Of a stretch of DNA of 64,000 nucleotides, positions 58,312 to 64,000 are shown piece by piece. A program made the position numbers and the translations under genes. The first letter of the stretch is position 1. Each line of letters begins with the position of its first letter. The notes under the pieces were generated by a model. That model had not been told where the DNA came from. It saw only the letters and a program-made list of their open reading frames with translations, and made no database searches. This DNA is from Tessaracoccus lacteus (GTDB lineage: Bacteria; Actinomycetota; Actinomycetes; Propionibacteriales; Propionibacteriaceae): positions 2,356,001 through 2,420,000 of the forward strand of contig NZ_CP123967.1 of NCBI RefSeq assembly GCF_029917005.1, written 5' to 3'.

Positions 58312-59850
58312 ATGAGCACTCGACAGCGTCCGGCCACGACAGCCGCGACGTTCGACCGCGCCCGCGCTGACGGCCGTTCCGACGAGGAACTGCTCTCCTT
58401 ATCCCGTGCAGGCGACCACGAGGCCTTCACGACGCTCTTCTACCGCCATCACGCAAGTGCTGTGCGAGTCGCGCGGGGCACCACCAACCGTCTCGATCCG
58501 GAGGATCTGACGGCCGAGGCCTTCTCCCGGACCTGGCGGACGATTCAGGGCGGCGGAGGGCCACGCCGGGACCTCGGCCCGTATCTCCACACGACCATCC
58601 GCAACCTGGCCGCGACCTGGGGACGCCGCTCGCGCGAGGTTCCCACCGACGACGAGGTACTCGAACTGGCCTCCGGCGAGGTCAGCTTCGACGAGGCCAT
58701 GGCCGACCACGAGTTGGTCACCGACGCCTTCCGCACGCTCCCGAAGCGGTGGCAGTCCGTGCTGTGGCGGGTGGAGGTGGAGGGCCAGTCGGCGGCCGAG
58801 GTGGCCAGGGACCTCGGGCTCACCCCCAACGCGGCCTCCGTCCTGACCCGGCGCGCCAGGGAAGGACTCGCAAAGGCCTGGCTGCAGGCCCAGGTCGACA
58901 CCCGCTCCCGGCGCCGGGAATGCCAGTGGGCGCTACAGCGGATCGGCTCCCACGTCCGCGCCTCGCTGCCCGCGGCCCAGCTCGCGCGCATGGACGAACA
59001 CCTCGGCGAGTGCGAAAACTGTTCGCGCGCCAACCGTCGGATCGCGGGCCTCGGGTCCACTCTCCGACTCGTCGCGGTCCTGGCCGGAGGGTCCGCGGTC
59101 GGCCTGCTGGCCTTTGGCGTGCTCGCCCCTCCTACGGCGCAGGCAGCCCAGGCACCCGGACCCTCATCGGGCGCCAGCGCGGCCGCACACACGGCGGCCA
59201 GCGTCATCATGAGTCCCATCGGGGCCGTCGCCAGCGTCGCGATCCTCGCAGCGACGGCCGTGGCTCTCGTCGCAGTCGGCTCGGGCGGTGGATCGACGGA
59301 TGCTGCAGGACCAGACCAGCGGCGTGCCCCGGTCCCTGCCGCCGCGTCGGCGTCCGCCAGCACGGCGGTCTTCGAGTCAGGGAGCCGGTCGCCATCTCCC
59401 GCGGTCCACGAGGAGCCGAGTACCACCGCCCCTATCGTTGAGTCGACACCATGGCCGGTCATCGAACCGACAACGCCTCCAGCGCTGATCCGCCCCACGT
59501 CCCGGGCAACGGACGTCCCGACCGTCGTGCCCACCGTCGCGACGACGAGATCCACACCGTCTACACAGCCCACCCCGTCCGCGACTGCGGACTCGTCGCC
59601 GCCTCCCACCGAAACACCGTCTCAGGTCGAACCCACGATGCCGGAGACCACGCCCCCGCTCTTCATCCCCGCCCCCGAACGCCCGGATTCCCCGACCCCG
59701 TCGCCCACGCCCGAGCCGTCGCCCGAGCCGTCCCCGGAACCCACGCCCGAGCCGACCGTCACCCCGACGCCCGACCCGACCGTCACCCCGACGCCCACCC
59801 AGACCTGCCTGGTGATCATCGGCCCGATCTGCATCGCCTTCGGCAGTTGA
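58312..59850 (+). CDS. ECF sigma factor fused to a zinc-finger/membrane anti-sigma region
   Basis: A 512-residue ECF sigma factor. Sigma region 2 lies at about residues 25-105 (DHEAFTTLFYRHHASAVRVA, PEDLTAEAFSRTWRTI) and region 4 at about 135-190 (LPKRWQSVLWRVEVEGQSAA, EVARDLGLTPNAASVLTRRA). A zf-HC2-type anti-sigma motif follows: Cys204, His230, Cys234 and Cys237 (DEHLGECENCS). Two hydrophobic segments are at about 251-272 and 296-325. Then comes a ~170-residue Pro/Thr/Ser-rich stretch ending in PEPSPEPSPEPTPEP-like repeats and a final CLVIIGPICIAF. Actinobacterial ECF groups with fused anti-sigma domains are known. The fused membrane segments imply it is held at the membrane until released. 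Confidence 0.85.
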   Translation: MSTRQRPATTAATFDRARADGRSDEELLSLSRAGDHEAFTTLFYRHHASAVRVARGTTNRLDPEDLTAEAFSRTWRTIQGGGGPRRDLGPYLHTTIRNLAATWGRRSREVPTDDEVLELASGEVSFDEAMADHELVTDAFRTLPKRWQSVLWRVEVEGQSAAEVARDLGLTPNAASVLTRRAREGLAKAWLQAQVDTRSRRRECQWALQRIGSHVRASLPAAQLARMDEHLGECENCSRANRRIAGLGSTLRLVAVLAGGSAVGLLAFGVLAPPTAQAAQAPGPSSGASAAAHTAASVIMSPIGAVASVAILAATAVALVAVGSGGGSTDAAGPDQRRAPVPAAASASASTAVFESGSRSPSPAVHEEPSTTAPIVESTPWPVIEPTTPPALIRPTSRATDVPTVVPTVATTRSTPSTQPTPSATADSSPPPTETPSQVEPTMPETTPPLFIPAPERPDSPTPSPTPEPSPEPSPEPTPEPTVTPTPDPTVTPTPTQTCLVIIGPICIAFGS

Positions 59851-59914
59851 GCCGACGGCGAAGTCCCGTCTCAGCTGACGCCGACCCCTGCCGTGCCGGG
59901 ATAGCGTGGTCGCC

Positions 59915-60406
59915 GTGGATCAACTGCAACTCGAGTTCCGCGAGGCCATGGCCCACGTCCCGGCCCCCGTCACGATCATCACGACGACGCTCGGCGGCAT
60001 GCCGACGGGGACGACCGTCTCCGCCTTCGCCTCACTGTCGATCACGCCCCCGATGGTGCTGTTCGCGCTGGACAACCGTGGCGGCATGATCGAGCGGCTG
60101 CGTGCCAGCGGCCGCGCGGGGATCAACGTCCTGGCCGGTGGCCAGTCGGAGATCGCGCTGCAGTTCGCACGGCACGGCGAGGCTGACCGCTTCGACGGGC
60201 TCGGCTGGCACGCCGACAACGGGTTGCCCCGCATCGACGGCGCAACGTCATGGCTCCGCTGCGAGGAGCTGACGTTCACCCCCGGCGGCGACCACACCGT
60301 CGTGCTCGGCACCGTCATGGAGGCGCAGACGGAACCCGGCTCGTCACTGACCTACCATCTGCGCACGTTCAGGGACCTCACGCCCCCACCGGCCGGTCTC
60401 GGCTGA
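59915..60406 (+). CDS. Flavin reductase-like domain protein
   Basis: A 163-residue flavin-reductase family protein (HpaC/FMN-binding split barrel): FREAMAHVPAPVTIITTTLG, GTTVSAFASLSITPPMVLFA, and GINVLAGGQSEIALQFA. Such proteins reduce FMN/FAD for two-component monooxygenases, but no partner oxygenase is adjacent. GTG starts at 59906 and 59915 are both possible. It is convergent with the cytidylyltransferase gene. Confidence 0.88.
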   Translation: MDQLQLEFREAMAHVPAPVTIITTTLGGMPTGTTVSAFASLSITPPMVLFALDNRGGMIERLRASGRAGINVLAGGQSEIALQFARHGEADRFDGLGWHADNGLPRIDGATSWLRCEELTFTPGGDHTVVLGTVMEAQTEPGSSLTYHLRTFRDLTPPPAGLG

Positions 60407-60416
60407 GGCGCCCGGG

Positions 60417-60863
60417 TCAGCCCAGGCGCTCGCCGAGCGCGGCACGCAGCTGCGTCGAGCTGGTGCTGCGGGTGTACGGGAAGTAGATGACCCGCACGCC
60501 CACCCCTGCCATGGCCTTCTCCAGCCGCTCGCCCTTGGACGTGCCCTTCCAGTCGTCGCCCTTGAACAGCACGTCGAAATGGACCTGCTCCCACACCTTG
60601 ACCTTGTCGCTCGAGGTGTCGACGACGACCTTGTCGACCATTGACAACGCCTCAAGGATGGCCATCCGCTCGGCGAGCGGGATGATCGGGCGCCTGCCCT
60701 TCATCTCCTCGAGAGCCTCGTCAGTCACCGCCCCCACGATCAGCACGTCACAGTGCTTCCTCGCGTGGCTCAGGATGTTCAGGTGGCCCACGTGGAACAT
60801 GTCCCAGCCACCGGGCACATAGCCCACGATCCTGGGGCCGTCCCCCACAACAGACAGATTCAT
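60417..60863 (-). CDS. tagD: Glycerol-3-phosphate cytidylyltransferase-like protein
   Basis: A 148-residue nucleotidyltransferase: VGYVPGGWDMFHVGHLNILS carries the HxGH motif and YFPYTRSTSSTQLRAAL the RTxSS-type motif. It would make a CDP-activated polyol or ethanolamine-like precursor (CDP-glycerol in TagD). The later CDP-alcohol transferase gene suggests a shared surface-polymer pathway. The ATG at 60863 is used; an upstream frame to 60998 is not family-like. Confidence 0.9.
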   Translation of the reverse strand: MNLSVVGDGPRIVGYVPGGWDMFHVGHLNILSHARKHCDVLIVGAVTDEALEEMKGRRPIIPLAERMAILEALSMVDKVVVDTSSDKVKVWEQVHFDVLFKGDDWKGTSKGERLEKAMAGVGVRVIYFPYTRSTSSTQLRAALGERLG

Positions 60864-61168
60864 CGCTTCTCCCCCCGGTCTGCGATGGCCACAGACTACT
60901 CGTGTTCGACGCCCAGGACGTCGATATGTCCACACCTCAGCCCCTGGCCGCGCGGTGAGTTGCCTGCCGCGGCCTGTCCAATCTGCGAGAACGGTCACAG
61001 AATGGCCGAAACGAGCCCCCTGGTGACCGAAGATGGTCCCGTTTCGACACGAACCTGAGAGTTTGTTAAGATTTACTCAGCTTGATGCTCGAGCCATCGC
61101 GAGTCCCTGACAACTTCACACTCACTGTTCGCATCGCACCCCCGCACCCCCGCAAGACAGGTTTCCTG

Positions 61169-63136
61169 ATGAAGTCATTCAGAGTCCGCCCCAGGACCCT
61201 CGGAGCGCTGCTCCTCGCCGTCCTCCTGAGCACGTTGATCGGCGGCGGAGCCCTGCTCGCCCCCACGGCCCAGGCAGAGGACGCGGCCACGACGCGCACG
61301 GTCACCCTTCCCGCGACCCGCACCACCTACACCTCCAGCGCCGCCACGACGACGAACTTCTCGACGGCCACCACCCTGTTCGGCAGCAAGACGATGTACG
61401 CGAGCTACCTGGGCTTCGACAAGCTGACGCTGGCCTCCGGCGAGTCCATCACCGGTGCGTCCCTCAACCTGAACGTGACGTCGGTCGGCGGCTCGGGCAG
61501 CACCGATGTCACCGTCGTCCCGGTGAACAACTCCTGGACCGCGGCCAAGGTCACCTACACCGCACGCCCGGCCGCCCTCGGCGCGGAGGTCAACACCACC
61601 TCGACCGCCCCGGCAGGCAAGACCAGCGCACTGAAGCTCAACGCGTCGAAGGTCGCCTCCCAGATCACGACCGGAGCCTCGTTCGAGGTCCGCAACACTG
61701 TCTCGGCGGCACAGCTCAACTTCTCGGCCACCGGCGCCAAGGCCCCGACGCTGACAGTCACGATCTCCACCAGCGGCTCGAGCAGCAACTCGAGCACCTC
61801 CGACAAGACGTCCGAGGCGACGGACTCGGCCACGGACAACGGAAAGATGGTGTTCGCGCACTACTTCCCGCCGTACCCCGTCTCCATCGACAACAAGGCG
61901 AGCGACGCTGACTACTACGCGAGGCACTACCTCGTCGCCTCGGGCGAGAACGGCAAGTACGCGAGCGTCGGCGGCCTGCTGCGCGATCGCCCGTTGACCC
62001 GTGACCCCATCTCCGGCAACTACAAGCTGGAGGACCTGAAGACCGAGGTCAGGCAGGCCATCGACGCCGGCATCGACGGCTTCGCGGTTGACATCCTCTC
62101 GCTGAGCGGCTCGAACTGGGACCGCACCGTCCTGCTGATGCAGGCGGCCGAGGCTGTCTCAAGTGACTTCAAGATCATGCTGCAGGTAGACGCCACCGCC
62201 AGCGCGGGCAAGGCCTCCGCCGCGGATCTCGCCGCCGCTCTCGCCACGTTGTCCAAGTACTCGTCCGTCTACAAGGTGGGCGGCAAGGTCGTGATTTCCC
62301 CCTTCAAGGCGGAGAACAAGACCGCTTCCCAGTGGAAGTCGATCCTGGACCTGATGAAGTCGAAGTACTCCATCTCCACCGCCTTCTTCCCCGTCTTCCT
62401 GAACGCCAGCAAGATGAGCGACTACGCGTCGATCAGCATGGGCTTCGGCAACTGGGGCGCCCGCGACCCCCTCCTGACCGCCAACGGCCCCAACTACGCT
62501 GCCCAGGCGCACAAGCTGGGCAAGCTGTGGATGCAGCCCGTCGCCGTCCAGGACGAGCGCCCGAACCAGAAGCTCTACGACGAGGCAGGTAACACCGAGA
62601 CCCTGCGCGCAGGCTGGGACAAGGCCATCTCGCAGGACGCGGACTGGGTGCTCCTGACCACCTGGAACGACTACTCAGAGGGCACGAGCTTCGCCCCCTC
62701 GGACGACCACGGGTACAGCTTCCTCGACATCAGCAAGTACTACGCGACGCAGTTCAAGACCGATGCGAAGCCCGCCATCACCTCCGACGTGATCTACGTC
62801 ACGCACCGCATCCAGTCCTACAAGACCAAACCCTCCTACAGCGGCATCATGGTCCAGTGGAGCGGCAACCGCACCACCCCGCGCGACACCGTCGAGCTGT
62901 TGACGTTCCTGAAGGCGTCCACGACCGTAAGCGTCAAGGTCGGCAGCAAGAGCTACAGCTACACGGCACCGGCCGGGGTGAGCGCCAAGACGTTCCCTCT
63001 GGAGACGGGCTACACGACGGTCACCGCCACGAGGTCCGGTTCGACCGTCGCCTCGGTGAAGACCAAGGACGCAGTGACGTCCACCGTCACGCAGCAGGAC
63101 CTCTCGTACCACGCGGTGAGCAGCTCCGGCCGCTGA
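61169..63136 (+). CDS. Secreted GH71-like glucanase with N-terminal DNRLRE-type domain
   Basis: A 655-residue secreted protein. The signal peptide runs to about residue 37 (LLLAVLLSTLIGGGALLAPT, then AQAEDA). Residues ~42-205 form a DNRLRE-type beta-sandwich (TYTSSAATTTNFSTATTLFG, YLGFDKLTLASGESITGASL). A Ser/Thr linker leads to the glycoside hydrolase family 71-like domain at ~230-545 (MVFAHYFPPYPVSIDNKASD, AGIDGFAVDILSLSGSNWDR, TTWNDYSEGTSFAPSDDHGY). GH71 enzymes cleave alpha-1,3-glucan. A beta-rich C-terminal domain completes it. It stands alone, with an A/T-rich TTGTTAAGATTTACT upstream (61063-61077) that could hold the -10 region. Confidence 0.87.
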   Translation: MKSFRVRPRTLGALLLAVLLSTLIGGGALLAPTAQAEDAATTRTVTLPATRTTYTSSAATTTNFSTATTLFGSKTMYASYLGFDKLTLASGESITGASLNLNVTSVGGSGSTDVTVVPVNNSWTAAKVTYTARPAALGAEVNTTSTAPAGKTSALKLNASKVASQITTGASFEVRNTVSAAQLNFSATGAKAPTLTVTISTSGSSSNSSTSDKTSEATDSATDNGKMVFAHYFPPYPVSIDNKASDADYYARHYLVASGENGKYASVGGLLRDRPLTRDPISGNYKLEDLKTEVRQAIDAGIDGFAVDILSLSGSNWDRTVLLMQAAEAVSSDFKIMLQVDATASAGKASAADLAAALATLSKYSSVYKVGGKVVISPFKAENKTASQWKSILDLMKSKYSISTAFFPVFLNASKMSDYASISMGFGNWGARDPLLTANGPNYAAQAHKLGKLWMQPVAVQDERPNQKLYDEAGNTETLRAGWDKAISQDADWVLLTTWNDYSEGTSFAPSDDHGYSFLDISKYYATQFKTDAKPAITSDVIYVTHRIQSYKTKPSYSGIMVQWSGNRTTPRDTVELLTFLKASTTVSVKVGSKSYSYTAPAGVSAKTFPLETGYTTVTATRSGSTVASVKTKDAVTSTVTQQDLSYHAVSSSGR

Positions 63137-63148
63137 CCCACGCGCCGA

Positions 63149-63184
63149 GGAAGGGCCGGACCCGTGTCAGGGTCCGGCCCTTCC
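63149..63184 (+). terminator. Hairpin terminator after the GH71 gene
   Basis: A perfect 15-bp stem, GGAAGGGCCGGACCC and complement, with a 6-nt loop GTGTCA, begins 12 nt after the stop codon. Confidence 0.88.
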
Positions 63185-63240
63185 GTCGTCACCGGGCCGG
63201 GAGCGGTACTGTGTGGCCCACCAGGCACGGGGAGGCGCAG

Positions 63241-63951
63241 ATGGCTACGGGGAACACCTTCATGGACAGCTATGCACGCCTGTTCAGGGCGCAGAAGACG
63301 TCGGTGGGAGTTTCCTACTACTCGCGCTGGATCAACCGCCCGATCGGCCGCGTCCTCGCCTCCGCCGCCCACGTGCTCGGCCTCACCCCCAATGCGGTCA
63401 CCGGCCTGTCGGCACTGTGCTCGCTGGGCGCACTCGTGCTGCTCGTGCTCGCCGAGCCGTCTCCCCTGACCGGGCTCGGCGTCGGCCTCCTGCTGGTCCT
63501 CGGGTTCGCCTTCGATTCCGCCGACGGGCAGCTCGCCCGGCTGCGGGGCGGCGGGTCGCGGCTCGGCGAATGGCTCGACCACCTCGTCGACTCCGGCAAG
63601 ACCGTGCTGGTCCACACCGCCGTCCTGCTCGCCGCCTGGCTGCACTGGGACGTTCCGACGGGGTGGCTGCTCGTCCCGCTCGCCTACCTGTTCGTGGCGG
63701 TGGTGCAGTTCTCCGGGATCCTGCTGACGCAGTTCCTGCTGCCGAAGGATCAGTCCGCGACACCACGTCAGCCGAGCGCGGCCCGCTCGCTCGCTCTGCT
63801 GCCGGCCGACTACGGGGTGCTGTGTCTCGCCTTCCTGCTCTCCGGGGCTCCCGCCGTGTTCACGGTGGTCTACACGGTACTCGGCGCCCTGACCGCGCTC
63901 GTCACCGCTGGCCTGATCGCCCAGTGGGCCCGGCGGCTGCGGGCGGCCTGA
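63241..63951 (+). CDS. CDP-alcohol phosphatidyltransferase family protein
   Basis: A 236-residue membrane enzyme with the CDP-alcohol phosphotransferase signature DSADGQLARLRGGGSRLGEW and LDHLVDS (DGxxAR...G...D...D). Six membrane helices are predicted. It joins a CDP-activated donor to an alcohol acceptor, and the lipid-head-group or polymer product cannot be inferred. It begins 57 nt after the GH71 terminator and uses the ATG at 63241. The start of another minus-strand gene lies beyond its end. Confidence 0.92.
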   Translation: MATGNTFMDSYARLFRAQKTSVGVSYYSRWINRPIGRVLASAAHVLGLTPNAVTGLSALCSLGALVLLVLAEPSPLTGLGVGLLLVLGFAFDSADGQLARLRGGGSRLGEWLDHLVDSGKTVLVHTAVLLAAWLHWDVPTGWLLVPLAYLFVAVVQFSGILLTQFLLPKDQSATPRQPSAARSLALLPADYGVLCLAFLLSGAPAVFTVVYTVLGALTALVTAGLIAQWARRLRAA

Positions 63952-63955
63952 AACC

Positions 63956-64000
63956 TCAGATCACGCCCTCGTGCGTCTCCCCCGTCGCGGGGACGTAGAG
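63956..64000 (-). CDS. C-terminal end of a minus-strand gene leaving the window
   Basis: The last 14 codons read LYVPATGETHEGVI before a TGA at 63956-63958. The gene is convergent with the CDP-alcohol phosphotransferase gene. Too little is visible to name it. Confidence 0.4.
   Translation of the reverse strand, partial: LYVPATGETHEGVI

Overview
The window is high-GC DNA from a Gram-positive actinobacterium. A member of the Propionibacteriaceae or a close relative is plausible, judged from gene content and from the CTTCGACAAGCTCAGGG-type intergenic repeats; the genus cannot be fixed from sequence alone. Much of it is a housekeeping block whose order mirrors the mycobacterial region rsmI, tatD, ksgA, ispE, pth, rplY, prs, glmU, mfd, mazG, lipoprotein, eno, divIC/ftsB, DUF501, ppx. 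Accessory segments interrupt that block.

Layout. 1-4973 (minus): jetA, jetB and most of jetC of a Wadjet plasmid/foreign-DNA defence system, just downstream of a tRNA gene with a UAA anticodon. 5213-7255 (plus): an nfeD-flotillin membrane-microdomain pair. 7331-9390: a small acidic protein gene, an ion channel gene with a decayed tail running into repeats, and a frameshifted TetR gene that still has two operator palindromes. 9374-12820: a nested insertion-sequence scar, two adjacent ISL3-family elements inside a broken IS3-family element. 12943-18491 (minus): a compact five-gene accessory operon encoding a Gly/Arg-rich repeat protein, a PIN nuclease, a membrane-anchored zinc-ribbon kinase, a TerY/YegL-type vWA protein and a PP2C phosphatase. 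It is visibly less GC-rich than its surroundings and is the best candidate for an undescribed system here.

18983-22767: the class Ib ribonucleotide reductase operon nrdHIEF with paired NrdR boxes. 22892-32269: ppx, DUF501, divIC, eno, mazG, a lipoprotein gene, mfd, pth and the L25 gene. 32550-37082: a MacB/FtsX-type ABC exporter and an Nramp metal transporter. 37114-39570: prs and glmU. 39803-45646: a complete branched-chain amino-acid-type (Liv) ABC importer. 45849-48090: a chimeric GpsA/enzyme I remnant and an XRE regulator flanked by two copies of a palindromic repeat. 48116-53657: tRNA-Gln, tag, tetR and marR regulators, ispE, rsmA, tatD and rsmI. 53669-64000: a protein O-mannosyltransferase, an FAD oxidoreductase, a uracil/xanthine permease, an ECF sigma factor fused to its own zinc-finger/membrane anti-sigma region, and a surface-polymer set (cytidylyltransferase, secreted GH71-like glucanase, CDP-alcohol phosphotransferase).

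The housekeeping genes are tightly packed, with many 4-nt ATGA/GTGA overlaps, and serve cell-wall precursor supply, rRNA methylation, DNA repair and nucleotide supply. The accessory segments carry the defence and signalling modules, the insertion sequences, the pseudogenes and nearly all the repeats.
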